A DNA stretch of 64,000 bases, from contig JASPKZ010007796.1 of the NCBI GenBank assembly GCA_030220185.1, forward strand, positions 310,001-374,000, in the 5' to 3' direction. This document shows, piece by piece, positions 32,491 through 42,709 of the stretch. The translations under genes were made by a program, and so were the position numbers. The DNA comes from Diploptera punctata (lineage: Eukaryota; Arthropoda; Insecta; Blattodea; Blaberidae). Below the pieces are notes generated by a model. It was not told where the DNA came from. It ran no database searches and was given only the letters and a program-made list of their open reading frames with translations. Within the stretch, counting starts at the first letter, position 1; each line of letters begins with the position of its first letter.

Positions 32491-32820
32491 GAAGCACTGC
32501 TTCTTACTCCATATGTTGACAGATCGATGAACCTCCCAATCAAATCAACTTTCCGGAGAAGTTCTGTCGTCTAGAAGCACTGCTTCTTACTCCATATGTT
32601 GACGGATCGATTAACCTTCTAATCAAATCAACTTTTCAGAGAAGTTCTGTCATCCAGAAGCACTGCTTCTTACTCCATATGTTGACGGATCGATGAACCT
32701 CCCAATCAAATCAACTTTCCAGAGAAGTTCTGTCATCCAGAAGCACTGCTTCTTACTCCATATGTTGACGGACCTCCCAATCAAATCAACTTTCCGGAGA
32801 AGTTCTGTCATCCAGAAGCA
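32491..32820 (+). repeat. 83-bp tandem repeat array
   Basis: The segment gaagcactgcttcttactcc starts at 32491, 32574, 32657 and 32740, an exact 83-bp period, with a partial fifth unit at 32815 after a shortened 75-bp unit that lacks part of gatcgatgaa. The unit also occurs once in the relic at 20790. Units differ by only a few bases. Confidence 0.85.
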
Positions 32821-32837
32821 GTGTTCTTTTGTATAAC

Positions 32838-32885
32838 AACTGAAGATACTATATAACCACTAATATTATGAAACCGGTCTAATTA
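32838..32885 (+). ncRNA. Hammerhead-ribozyme-like motif
   Basis: Core CTGAAGA is at 32840-32846, an AT-rich irregular stem II, GAAA at 32870-32873, stem III ACCGGT, then C. Stem I is weak here, so activity is less certain than for the copy at 20722. Confidence 0.5.
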
Positions 32886-32999
32886 GAAGATAGGGCATGA
32901 GGTGTGATGTAAAGAATTTTATTTTAAATTATATACAAATGCTAATATCAAATTGACAGAAATTATTTATTTTCATACATGACTAGTACATATTAAGAG

Positions 33000-33390
33000 C
33001 TAAACTTGAAGGTCACTGAACTTAATTTTTTTTTAAGAATTAGATTTTAAAAATTGGAACAAAGTATCCCATGGAAGCAGTTTACTTTTCTCCAATTCAA
33101 AAATATGTGTAAAATTAATGGAAAGTTCTCTGAAGCAAAATTAGACAATGTAAAACATGCGTATCCTTGAATAATATTTTTACAAATCACTAAACACAAT
33201 TTTAAAAAAATAGAGAGGCAAAAAACTCAATCAAGAAATACTATCAAGCCCAAACTTCCTCCAGATGACTCTGAAACTTTCTTATTAGTTATTACTGGAA
33301 TAAAGTAACCCTCATAGGAGCAAAGATCCCCATTTGACGATAAGTTATTGTGGAAAAATATATAAAAATAATGTCAAAGTATCATAACTA
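33000..33390. other. No gene seen
   Basis: AT-rich intergenic DNA downstream of the PLE fold-back. I see no coding frame, no repeat boundary and no tRNA-like block. Confidence 0.4.
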
Positions 33391-33394
33391 ATTA

Positions 33395-33905
33395 ACTAAC
33401 TCACTGCGACTATCAAACCCATAGGTTCATGGTCGCGCGGACATAAACTCTCCATACATCCCTATCCTGAGCTAATTTTTCCAATCATTCCCTGTATAAT
33501 CTACTTCCCTCAAATCCCTCATTATTGGTCTACGAACTGGGCGCGGACATAAACTCTCCATACATCCCTATCCTGAGCTAATTTTTCCAATCATTCCCTG
33601 TATAATCTACTTCCCTCAAATCCCTCATTATTGGTCTACCAACTGGGCGTTTTCCCTCTGGTTTTCCTACAAGAAGCTTCCATGCACGTCTTTCATCCCC
33701 CTTTCGTGCCATATGCCCTGCCCATCGAAGTCTACGAGACTTAACTCTTATTATTATATCTGGCTTCCTATAAAGACATGTAGTTCACTGTTATGAAGTC
33801 TTCTCCATTCACCTGTTTGTTCATCTCTCTTTGGTCCAAAATTTTTCCTAAGAACTTTATTCTCAAATACTCGTAATCTCATTTCCTCCCTTAAAGTAAG
33901 ATATG
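33395..33905 (-). mobile_element. LINE 3' end with internal 106-bp duplication
   Basis: This belongs to the same family as 2657 and 41538. On the minus strand, after ctaagaaaaattttggacc: aggaagccagatataat, gtggcatgaa-type MG..., KRPVGRP region, ending (gtta)n. The segment gcgcggacataaactctcc...ctcattattggtctac occurs twice, at 33435 and 33541 (period 106). Frames are broken. Confidence 0.65.
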
Positions 33906-33919
33906 AATTTTATTAGTAT

Positions 33920-34130
33920 TCATACTAAACAATACGAATATGATGTGGGTGGTTCTGATGGCCACATGAATTTTGGGGACCATTTGGGTCATAAAGTTTG
34001 ACACTTGTTTCATAGATAAGCAAAATCGCGAAAAAAGTCTCGCCCAGGAAACTTATCCCGACTGGGGATCGAACGTATGAAGCAACGACCTTACCACTAG
34101 ACAACGTCAGTGAACACAACTGCATAACAT
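33920..34130 (-). mobile_element. SINE family B fragment
   Basis: On the minus strand it has tagtggtaaggtcgttgcttc and the B-box-like gttcgatcccc, then the body aagtttcctgggcgagac and ggcccaaatggtccccaaaattcatgtggccatcag. It matches 62305-62480. Confidence 0.55.
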
Positions 34131-34139
34131 TTATAAAAT

Positions 34140-34620
34140 AAAATAATTATGTAATATAACGATCCTTAAATTTTTACGAATAGGTAAATGGAGGGATCTG
34201 TGCCACTGAAGGTAAACAAAAATGTTTGTTCAGCTATGCTTTTCTAACAATGAACTATCTTTAAATTTCACCCAGAAAGCGGTGTGATGTACAAAGGCCG
34301 TGTCCAAATATTTATCTGCAGTTTTAACTGCAAGGCACAGAAATCGAAGCCAGAATCCTGAAATGGCAATCTACTGTACGGAGCAGATGTACGTCCCCGC
34401 TTGACTATTAGCGTGGTGGAGCGCGGCGTGGACGTCATATAGTTACTTCTACTTTAACTACTTAAAAAAATGTTCACTAAATAATAAATGTAATAAATGA
34501 TTTAAAGATAGATATAAAAAACTCTCAAGCTAAATATATTATTTTATCATAAAATACAATACAAGTCTACAGGCCCCACTATACCTTTTATAACTTACTC
34601 GTTATACCAAAGGAACATCT
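34140..34620. other. No gene seen
   Basis: Mixed-composition DNA including a GC-richer patch at 34390-34440. No open frame with recognisable content and no repeat boundary identified. Confidence 0.35.
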
Positions 34621-34629
34621 AAACTAATT

Positions 34630-35240
34630 TTTTTTTTTTTGAGCGATAGTGCGTTATGTCATACTTACAGCAATGGCGACCATAATTGAAAGTTCAACTT
34701 CCTACATTTCGGGGTTGCCAACCTAAATAACTATACTGTAATATTACATACTACAAACCTCGTGCGGAAGTAAAACCATTGTACTTTATATATACTACTA
34801 TGTACAATGTGTATACAAAAAATATATCCAAAAGGTAGTGTTAATGTACATTATACGAATCAAATCACTGCATTTTAAATGAACTGAACTTTACTTGAAA
34901 CAATATAAAACAATAAATATGTACTTGGCGCCATTTTATGACTGATTGGTGTCACGGTCTGCTGTATCTCAAATAATAAACATTGGCCACACTGTTAACG
35001 TTAGTCAGTTGTTTATAATGACCGCAAATATTTCCAACAAAAATTTAATTATTTTATTATTATTTATTATTTTGAAAGCACCATCGCGTAAAAAATAATG
35101 TACAATGCACATTTGTGAAGTGTTTTACAAAATCTCGGAAATTAAAAACCTCGCTATCGCCCGGTTTTTAAACATTTCCTCGCTTCTGTAAAAACCACTT
35201 CCCAACCTCGCATCGTATTATACTATTTAATAGTGGTCCT
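34630..35240 (-). mobile_element. MITE-like family G, copy 1
   Basis: Inverted relative to 56640-57232. Shared landmarks are the agcgatagtgcg terminus, ggcgaccat, gttgccaacctaaataac, a long AT stretch, cagttgtttataatgacc, and gcttctgtaaaaaccacttcc + caacctcgcatcgta. Both copies lack coding potential. A 60-bp piece of the same end is at 60365-60422. Confidence 0.65.
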
Positions 35241-35309
35241 TTAGTACTAAAGTATCATAAAATGTAGGCTTATACAATCAACCAATTCAGCAGTTCTATT
35301 ATTTCCTTA

Positions 35310-35475
35310 TAGTTTAAATGAGAACGGAAATGAGTACCAGACGCTTGTTCTGGGGTAAAGGCGGCCGTCACGCAGGGCTGACAACCCGGCTGACATAAAG
35401 TGCCGATTGTCTAGAAAAAAGTGGATGCCTTAACCTCCTACTACCCCAAGGGCCCCCCGGCCTGTTGTGGGATCA
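35310..35475 (+). mobile_element. SINE family A, 3' part
   Basis: atgagtaccagacgcttgttctgg, gcggccgtcacgcagggctgac, aaagtgccgattgtctagaaa and ggcctgttgtgggatcac are the reverse complement of 820-965. The tRNA-like head is missing, cut at about 35310. Confidence 0.65.
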
Positions 35476-35639
35476 CTTTACTTTACTTGCAGTTAAAAAG
35501 GCAGATTTTTTTGGACACAGTCTTTGTTCATCACAACGCTTCGCTGGGAGAAATTTTAAGATAGATTTCGACATGCAATAGTTGACAGTTGCATTGCAAA
35601 TGTATATATATATATATATATTCGGTTTTAACAATGTTG

Positions 35640-36150
35640 ATACATTTTTCCCACACCAATGATTTGTCTTCAATTTCGCTTTATAATTTTCCTCCATTCG
35701 TCTCTTATAACACATTTCTTCCTCTATTCCCCAGTCCTTCAAAGTTTTTCTAATCCCTTGGATCCACGTTAGATTTGATCGACCTTTCCTTCTCGTTCCT
35801 GACGGTGTGCATTCCATTATCTTTTTTTTTTTTTTGGCAATCTTTCATCCTCCATTCGCCTAATGTGCCCGTACCATTTTAGTTGCTTTTGTTGGATAAA
35901 TTCTAAAATTGAGTTTTGTACATTCATTTTCTCTTTTATAACTTCATTTCTAATTTTCTCCCTCCTTGATATCCTAGCAGATCTTCTCCAAAAGTACATT
36001 TCTGCTACCATTAATTTTCTTTTCATCTGATAATTTATAGTCCAAACCTCTGAACCGTAAGTCATAATACTTCTATTGTTTTAAAAATGTTAACTTTAGT
36101 TTTTCTTTTGATATGTTTATCCCATAATATTCCATTCAGGACACATATTA
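35640..36150 (-). mobile_element. LINE 3' end fragment
   Basis: Minus frames 36065-35817 (MTYGSEVWTINYQMKRK, VAEMYFWRRSARISRREKI, QLKWYGHIRRMEDERLPKK) and 35817-35640 (MECTPSGTRRKGRSNLTW) form one ORF2 C-terminus split by a frameshift in an A/T run at 35822-35835. (ta)n follows at 35597-35620. Confidence 0.7.
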
Positions 36151-36193
36151 CATATTTTCCTGAGTTCATTGTAAATACAAACAAAATATAGAC

Positions 36194-36291
36194 GATAGCA
36201 TGTTGTGCGTTCAGTTAGCTACTTCGGCCTGTTCTGTCATTAGATAGCATGTTGTGCGTTCAGTTAGCTACTTCGGCCTGTTCTGTCATTA
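36194..36291 (+). repeat. 49-bp direct tandem duplication
   Basis: gatagcatgttgtgcgttca...gttctgtcatta occurs twice back to back, starting at 36194 and 36243, with no difference seen. It is short and isolated, with no element boundary around it. Confidence 0.85.
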
Positions 36292-36589
36292 GGTTGTCAT
36301 TCCTTGCAGTTGCCATATAAGCCGGATGAACATGAAGAAAAGCATCTCAAGGAGAAAGTAGATACACTCATGACAATATCGAAGCAATATTCCTCGCAGA
36401 TAAATTAACCATTAAATTCAAGGTGATGCTTCTGTGAATTGTGTTCTATTATCCTGGAACACCTGCTATAGACTCTTAAAATTCCTTATACCCTTTCTGG
36501 TCAAAACAACATTCCGATTGTCACAATAATTATAACAACTATATGGAAACTAATGTTTCAGACTAGCCATCTGTAGGAAATGGTTAACA

Positions 36590-36670
36590 TAACTAGAGAG
36601 AAATTCGAACCCAAGATCTCCAGCTTCAATGCGCTGATGCTCTACCTTTGAACTAGTTACAGTATGTAAT
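36590..36670 (-). repeat. Solitary tRNA-like block
   Basis: Minus strand: gtaactagttcaaaggtagagcatcagcgcattgaagctggagatc, then gggttcgaatt. It has A- and B-box-like parts and an anticodon-arm-like ttgaagctg region. The acceptor stem does not pair cleanly, so it is read as a SINE head and not a gene. Confidence 0.45.
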
Positions 36671-36701
36671 GAGTAAGTATGTTATTGACATTTATAAAAC
36701 T

Positions 36702-37273
36702 TACAGGATGAATCATAAATATGGCTATACGTTTGATCGCGTTGTGTGATGAAAATATTGTCATTACAGAATATATGAAATTACCGTTGGAAAGGCAATT
36801 ATTCAAATTACAACAATGGAATAAAACAAAACAATGTAGAACTTACGTCATTAGTCAAAATGGCGTTGAATATGCAACAGCAAATTACAATTGCTGCATG
36901 GGCAATAACGTATGCTAATGATCGTGAGGCCGCAAGACGGGCAAGGCGTGAGTTTAACGTAGCATTGCAGCCGTCGACTGTGGGGAAGTGGAGACAACGA
37001 CTGCTGGAAACGGGAAGGATGCAGAAAATCAAACCTCCTGGAAGGCCTCGCATTAGCACGGATGCAGAAACAACGAAGAGAATTGTGGAGGCGTTCGACG
37101 CTAGCCCACAAAAATCAACACGCCAAGCTGCACGTGAGCAGTGATTTGTTTTGTTCTATTGTTGTAATTTGATGGATTCCCTTTCCAATTATAATATCAT
37201 ATTTCCTTTAATAATAATATTTTCGTCACAAAATGCGATCAAACGTATAGCCATAGTTCTGAATCACTCTGTA
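36702..37273 (+). mobile_element. Deleted DNA transposon (Tc1/mariner-like), TIR about 50 bp
   Basis: Imperfect TIRs: 36702-36760 (tacaggatgaatcataaata + tggctatacgtttgatcgcg) and 37210-37273 (inverse, ending agttctgaatcactctgta). TA at both ends is consistent with a TA target duplication. It is 572 bp, too short for a full transposase; it keeps an HTH ORF (36860-37144). Confidence 0.75.
36860..37144 (+). CDS. Transposon-encoded HTH DNA-binding domain (truncated transposase)
   Basis: 94 codons with TGA stop: MALNMQQQITIAAWAITYAN, EAARRARREFNVALQPSTVG, KWRQRLLETGRMQKIKPPGR and RPRISTDAETTKRIVEAFDA. The arrangement of two helix-turn-helix units with a GRPR linker is typical of the N-terminus of Tc1/mariner/IS630-type transposases. 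The catalytic DDE domain is absent. It could still bind the element's own TIRs; that is inference. Confidence 0.7.
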   Translation: MALNMQQQITIAAWAITYANDREAARRARREFNVALQPSTVGKWRQRLLETGRMQKIKPPGRPRISTDAETTKRIVEAFDASPQKSTRQAAREQ

Positions 37274-37304
37274 CTTACTGTCTCTTGCTATCAATGGCCA
37301 AAAG

Positions 37305-38438
37305 TACACCGTGTCCATAAAGTCTTTCCAACAGTACAACTTGCTATGAGATGGAAACTATAAAAGTTAGAGTTGTGTGGTTTGTGACAGATGAAAGTCA
37401 AACTCTCGAAGTCTGTAAAGCGATGTCAGTGTACTTCCACGTGTGCACCTCTTGTCGCCCACAAAACATCTGAGCGATATTCAATTTCTCGCTATACAGT
37501 AGTTCTGTGCGAGAGGTATACCTTCATTAGTTCACTACAGTGAAACTTTAAAAAAAAACTGGCTCCATCGAACCCATAGGTTCATGGCCACGCAGACATA
37601 GGATCTCCACACATGCCTGTCCTAAGCTAATGTTTTTCCAATCATCCCCTGTATAATCTACTGCCCTCAAATTGTGACCGTGTTTCATGGTACCATAAAA
37701 CACATTGCGCTTTCCCCTGGTTTGACGTCATTGTAGATTATACCTAAAACGAACAAAAAATACTTTGAGAGTTTGTCTTGCATCTTCCACAAACCACACA
37801 ACTCTAACCTTTATAGTTTTCATCTTATAGCAAGTTGTAGGGTCGAATGTTTGAATGCATTAGACAGTAAAAGGCGTTCTCTGCTGATAAAGTTTTATTC
37901 AAACACATTTTTCTTACTCAGAAATCTATTCACGCGGCAATAATTGTAAAGCTACCTGACAAGGTACCTTAAGATCGTAGCTCAAGATATAAACTTATGT
38001 GAAAATCCCGAAGGGAACCGATGGTAACCGATGTAGTTTGAAACTTATCCAAGATGTCGGACCTTGAAGACTTCGATCATGTTTTCGGTATACGCGGAGA
38101 AGAGGAATTTGATACAGTCTACCAAAGAATTCAACTGGAAGAACAGGAGAATCGGCGTAATATTGCGCGTCGCAGACGTGTTTGTATACGGTATTATTTG
38201 CGGGATGCAAGCATAAATGCATTCCTCTATAGCAGACGAAAATAACGGAAGTGGTTTTATCGCTGAGAATTCTGGGTAATTCGTTGCCAATATTACGAAA
38301 ACGTCAACATTCATGCATGACCGGTTAAGGCGGCCGTTAATTCGATCTCAGCTCACCAGTGATTGGAAGTAATTTAAGTAGAGAGTAATGTATTTGCATA
38401 CGACCCAAATGTTGGAAAGACTTTATGGACACGGTGTA
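37305..38438. mobile_element. DNA transposon with perfect 27-bp TIRs
   Basis: 37306-37332 (acaccgtgtccataaagtct...) is the exact inverse of 38411-38437. TA flanks both ends. Inside, 37335-37395 is repeated inverted at about 37785-37845 (aacttgctatgag.tggaaactat), and a LINE-tail fragment (37555-37690) is nested. A short ORF lies at 38054-38245. It starts only 32 bp after the 36702 element. Confidence 0.75.
38054..38245 (+). CDS. Short hypothetical ORF inside DNA transposon
   Basis: 63 codons: acidic N-terminus (MSDLEDFDHVFGIRGEEEFD) and basic C-terminus (NIARRRRVCIRYYLRDASIN). I do not recognise the family. It may be the N-terminus of a lost transposase, or chance. Confidence 0.35.
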   Translation: MSDLEDFDHVFGIRGEEEFDTVYQRIQLEEQENRRNIARRRRVCIRYYLRDASINAFLYSRRK

Positions 38439-38439
38439 T

Positions 38440-38776
38440 TTCTCATTAAATATATGACCGGGGGGGAGGCGACCTCGTGAGTGCACATCTTGCTGATGGA
38501 TGAATACCACTTAAAAATTCGAGAAATGTCATTTAATCATGCCAAGTCCTACACATGCATGCATGCCAAGTCCTACACATGCATGCCCATGTTATGGTCC
38601 CTGGAGTTATGTGAGGGCGAAGAGCGAATTATTGACATTATAATTGAGACCTATCAGCTAGCAGAGAAAACCCAACAGAAAATCATTATCCTTTAGGATT
38701 GCTGAATGGTTTGTCGCAGGGCTGGCTGCCCTACTCTGTAAAACAAAATCCTTTGCTATGAAACCCAAATAACCAA
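38440..38776. other. No gene seen
   Basis: Includes a short direct duplication (catgcatgccaagtcctaca at 38538-38575). Otherwise undistinguished. Confidence 0.4.
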
Positions 38777-39070
38777 ATGTTGTTGGAAACTTGGCAAGAA
38801 GAAGGTAAACGATTTACGGATTGGCACATGGAACATCGTAACACTATGAGGTACCCAATAAAATCATTGAATGTAAATTTGAAAGAAAAAAGGAATGTGG
38901 AACGATCAAGACTTCATTGGATGGATGGGATTTTGAAGGATCTGAGAAAGCTGAAAATCGAAGGATGGTGGCTGGTTGCTAGAGATATAGATGTCTGGAA
39001 GAAGGTTCTGAGCAAATCCGACACTCGAATCGGGCTGTAGTGCTGCTGCTGCTGATGATAATAATATATG
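38777..39070 (+). mobile_element. LINE 3' end fragment
   Basis: The frame 38777-39040 encodes VERSRLHWMDGILKDLRKLK, WWLVARDIDVWKKVLSKSDTRIGL, the C-terminal signature of an APE-type LINE ORF2, with a (gat)n-like tail at 39053-39065. Confidence 0.65.
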
Positions 39071-39079
39071 ATATAGGGA

Positions 39080-39390
39080 TGTCAACATTCAGTCTAAGAC
39101 CCTGGGATCAGAGAACAAACGGCAGCCAAACCTTTCAATCATATACTTAGATCCCACGGACTTACGGGCGCACATACATGATCTATCTGGTTTCGTGTTT
39201 CACCATCTGGAGACATCAGGTGTATCTATAAATACTCTTATGCTAGAATTATGTGCTTTTTACAAGAAGATTCTTTCATTTGGCAAAGGTGACTAATGTG
39301 ATCCCATTATCGCTATTATCTTCATGAAAACTGAATTAGCTTATTGTTGGTCTTACTTTTGCATTTTTTATTCAATCAACCACGATATAA
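39080..39390. other. No gene seen
   Basis: No conserved frame and no repeat recognised between the LINE tail and the repeat at 39400. Confidence 0.4.
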
Positions 39391-39399
39391 TTTTCGACA

Positions 39400-39550
39400 T
39401 TCTGGTATTCTCTCCTGGTATGACATTATTGTAACCCACTTCTGAGGTTGGGGCGCCTGGAAGGTGGAGTTACGCTGCCCTGATTATATATGATAGGTGA
39501 TGATGGTAATGATGCGCAGGGAGAGGCCTTAATCCTAAACTTAATCATCG
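39400..39550. repeat. Second copy of the dispersed repeat at 430-590
   Basis: attctggtattctctcctgg, gtaacccacttctgaggttg and gggcgcctggaaggtggag match 435-590 in the same orientation. Confidence 0.5.
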
Positions 39551-39935
39551 TCATCTTCACTTCAAGGTTTAGGCGATTCGCCTGTTCCGAATTCACAATG
39601 ATTCCTTCCATCTATTCCTAGGTCTTCTTACATCCCTTAATCCTTTTGGTTTATAATGATATGCTATCTTGGGCAATCTTGTTTCTTCCATTCTCTGAAC
39701 TTGCTGCTCCCAGCCAATGCGGTGTTGTTGAATTCTATCATTTATTGAATATATTTCTAATTCACTTCTGATTTCTTCATTTCTAATGTGGTCTAATTTT
39801 GTGCATCCTTTGGTCCTTCTTAGAAAAGTAATTTCTGCACTTTGTATTCTACTCGAAGTCCTCTTATTTGTTACCCAGGATTCACTACTGTATAAAAGTA
39901 CCGCCATTGTTTTGTAGAACTACAATCTTGTATCC
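39550..39935 (-). mobile_element. LINE 3' end fragment
   Basis: The minus frame 39907-39593 encodes MAVLLYSSESWVTNKRTSS, AEITFLRRTKGCTKLDHI, RSELEIYSINDRIQQHRIGW and LRDVRRPRNRW, closest in style to the copy at 2120. The tail is at 39546-39560 (atcatcgtcatc). Confidence 0.75.
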
Positions 39936-40022
39936 TTCCTTGTTTTATGTTTTAGTGTTATATGAATGGCGTCACATATCATTTGAAATTTTGATAATTT
40001 ATTGTCTATATCATTTCTCACT

Positions 40023-40277
40023 CGCCCAGTGGGTAGTACCTGGGTAGGGCCTCGTCCACAGGGTTACGTGGGGAGAAGAGAAGTCCCCAAAGCCGTAGTG
40101 AAGGCAACTTCTCTAGGAGACTAACACTCCGAAATTGCAGTTCCCTGCCCTCCAGGAAGAGGGGTTTGGCTAGAGGCTGGTAACCTCTACTAGTAAAAAA
40201 TAACTTACTCATAAACTTCAGCAGAAGATGGGCTGAAGTCGGAACGGGTCAACAGACCTAATCCATGAATGAAGATG
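40023..40277 (+). mobile_element. SINE-like non-autonomous LINE derivative with TSD
   Basis: The 11-bp duplications atcatttctca lie at 40012-40022 and 40278-40288. The left part (ctcgcccagtgggtagtacc...gaggctggtaacctctac) resembles a LINE 5' region. The right 60 bp (agatgggctgaagtcggaac...aatgaagatgatg) equals the end of the LINE at 2120-2505. No protein. It shows that this 3' end is enough to be mobilised. Confidence 0.75.
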
Positions 40278-40304
40278 ATGATCATTTCTCATAAACTTAA
40301 GTAA

Positions 40305-40490
40305 TATGTTAATGATGGCCAGATGATGTTGGGGACCGTTTGGGACTTAAAGTTTCCTGACATTTGTCTTACAGGTGAAGAAAAACCCCCGAAGAAAAAA
40401 ACATCACCCACGAAACTTGAACCAACCGGGGACCGAACCCCGACCCGCTGCGCGACAAGGCAGCACGCTATCTCGAGACCACAGTAGTGG
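40305..40490 (+). mobile_element. SINE family B fragment (inverted head)
   Basis: ggccagatgatgttggggac, tttgggacttaaagtttcctgac and ggggaccgaacccc match 62310-62470. The orientation is that of the minus-strand head. Confidence 0.6.
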
Positions 40491-40554
40491 ACGCATTAAA
40501 TATCCAAATACAAATTTCATACAGCATCATGAAAGGCTATTAATACGCAATTTA

Positions 40555-40860
40555 AATCTTTATAGAACTCATCCTTGATCTTGTCATTCTTATCTTCCCT
40601 GGGACCACATACATTTACGATTATGAAATCATGTCGTTTACCCTTCATAATTATGTATGATATTGATAACCTTTAGCTAACAAATTTAACATCTCGGATA
40701 ATTGAGAGGATCCTCTTTCGGATAAAAATTAGTACCGGTATCTAATTGTCGTCTGGCTCCACTCCCATAGTCAAGATTCAAGAATCAAATAACACAGATA
40801 GTAATGTGTACGTCCTAATATTCCATGTTCATAGGAACATGCCTTTTCTTCTTCTTCCTT
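40555..40860 (-). mobile_element. LINE endonuclease fragment
   Basis: 40557-40720 aligns with 2990-3140 (tagaactcatccttgatctt, atttacgattatgaaatcatg, taattatgtatgatat), encoding the minus-strand end of the APE domain (VNVHAP...region). 40810-40845 matches the ccatgttc(a)taggaacatg part. The intermediate sequence is degraded. Confidence 0.6.
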
Positions 40861-41325
40861 CCAAGTATTAGGCCAAGGCCTGTTACGATCCTATAGAAAG
40901 TTTTCCCTCCAGCGTTTCATAGGACGGCCCAGTGATCTTCGTCCTCTTGGTATATAATTATAAACAGCTTTGGGGATCCGATTTGAACTCATTCTTTCAA
41001 GATGGTGTTTCCAATTTAGTTTGTACTGTTTAATATATTCCAAAATATTCTTTTAACTTTACTATCTAACCTCTCTTGGTTAACTCTTGCTTTTACGACC
41101 CCGACGCTATTAGGGCATCAGAGGGCTAGGGAGTCTTTCCTTTCTTCCATTTCTTCTTTCCTTTATTTTCTTTTCTTCTCCAGAAAAGACTGACCAGAGG
41201 CTATAAGATGGCAGCCGCATCACTGGTCTTGCCTTCCTTTGGGCAGAAACCAATCGAAGGGACTATTATTATGCTTTCAAGTCTTATACGAGAATTTCCC
41301 GGAAGGATCAAACTAATGACGACCA
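40845..41325. mobile_element. LINE 3' end and repeat family H, copy 1
   Basis: 40845-41060 is a minus LINE tail (ttcttcttcttccttccaag..., gtcctatgaaacgctggag on minus). 41080-41320 (cctctcttggttaactcttg, gaccccgacgctattag, agaggctataagatgg and cgagaatttcccggaaggat) is family H, with further copies at 48215-48490 (plus) and 49125-49450 (minus). Confidence 0.6.
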
Positions 41326-41537
41326 AAGGAACATGTCTCTTTGTTTAAGCCTTCGTTTCCATTATATAAGAATCCTTTATTAAAATGTCATTCACTAAAT
41401 AGTATTTCAATTTTATTCACTAAATAAACCCTTACAAAACACACAATTCACACACACACACACACATTCATAATAAACATGGCGAATACGATAATGATGG
41501 CCAGATAATTGAATAGTTGCGCCGAAAAGATATCTAA

Positions 41538-41933
41538 CTAACTAACTCACTGGTACTATCGAACCCGTAGGTTCACGGCCGCGCGGACATAAGCTCTCCA
41601 TATATCCCTATCCTGAGCCAATGTGTTCCAATCATCTCCTGAATAATCCACTTCCCTCAAATCATAGTTAATGTTATTCTCCCACCTCATTCTTGGTCTA
41701 CCAACTGGGCGTTTTCCCTCTGGTTTTCCTACAAGAAGCTTCCATGAACGTCTTTCATGCCCCATTAGTGCCACATGTCCTGCCCATCGCAGTCTACGAA
41801 ACTTAACTGTCTCATTATATCTGGCTTCCTATAAAGACCATGTAATTCACTGTTATGTAGTCTTCTCCATTCACCTGTCTGTTCATCTCTCTTTGGTCCA
41901 CAAATTTTCCTAAGAACTTTATTCTCAAATACG
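41538..41933 (-). mobile_element. 5'-truncated LINE (family of 2657) nested in MITE
   Basis: Minus frames encode NKVLRKICGPKRDEQTGEWRR, then LHGLYRKPDIMRQLS, MGHERRSWKLLVGKPEGKRP, NNINYDLREVDYSGDDWNTL and RDIWRAYVRAAVNLRVR. A one-base frameshift lies near 41800. The tail is (gtta)n at 41536-41549. Confidence 0.8.
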
Positions 41934-42047
41934 AAAAGAGATCTAACCCACAAAAATTCGAAAGTTGAGTTTACTGTGGATTAGTGATCTATCCGGGAGT
42001 ATCACGGCATGGTGGATGTAAAACTAACCCTACTCTCTTCCAGACCT

Positions 42048-42709
42048 CATCATCATCATCATCATCACTCCAGGGATTAGGCAATTGCCCGTTCCGACTT
42101 AATAATGCATCAGCCCAACGTCTTCTAGGTCTTCCAACATCACGTCTTCCTCTTGCTTGATAATTTCTTGCTAACAATGGATATCTCTCCTTACTCATTC
42201 CATCCATATGATCAATCCATTTCTGTCTGTAAATTCGTGACCTTATCCAATAAAGGCTGTACTTTCAATTCTTCTCTTATATCCTCAAGTCTTGTACATC
42301 CTTTTACTTGTCTTAGGAACCTCATCTCCGCCGTCTGTATTCTATCCTTCTGTTTTTTTCACTGGAGCCCAAGTTTCACATCCATACAATATTGTGGGAA
42401 CCACCATAACATTATACATTTGTATCTTGGATTCTTTTCTAATTCTATTTTTGAATGTTCTCTGTATTGTTCCACACACCGTCTGAAATTTATTTATTTT
42501 GGAGTCAATATCTCTTTCCACATTGAAGCCAACATCACAGCCCAAATATTTGAAACTAGACACCTGTCCTATACTTTGATTTTCTAAAATAATTTTGGAT
42601 CTCGCTGGATCTCTTCCTCTAAAAGCCATGGTCTTCGTCCTTACAGAAATCTTTAGATCATATAATTTACATGTTTCATTTAATGCATGCATTGATTTCT
42701 GTAAGTCGT
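42048..42709 (-). mobile_element. 5'-truncated copy of the 50440-53700 LINE, 11-bp TSD
   Basis: TSD cttccagacct lies at 42037-42047 and 42710-42720. Minus frames encode DDLQKSMHALNETCKLYDLK, VSSFKYLGCDVGFNVERDID, VVPTILYGCETWAPVK and RGRRDVGRPRRRWADA with two frameshifts, starting at the same EDDLQKSM region as the longer copy. The tail is (gat)n at 42048-42066. Confidence 0.85.

Larger units (their letters stand above)
32366..32945. mobile_element. PLE fold-back with internal tandem repeats
   Basis: Outer arms are inverted (aatttaaaataaaac...cacctcacttcata...ctaattagaccggtttcat against atgaaaccggtctaattag...gcatgaggtgtgatgt...ttttattttaaatt). The interior is a tandem array (32491-32820). 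The hammerhead-like motif is intact on the plus arm (32838-32885). The minus arm core reads CTGAATA. Confidence 0.7.

Noticed and set aside
32491..32820. CRISPR-like repeat array
   Set aside because: Contiguous 83-bp units without unique spacers, in a eukaryotic transposon; it is a plain tandem repeat.
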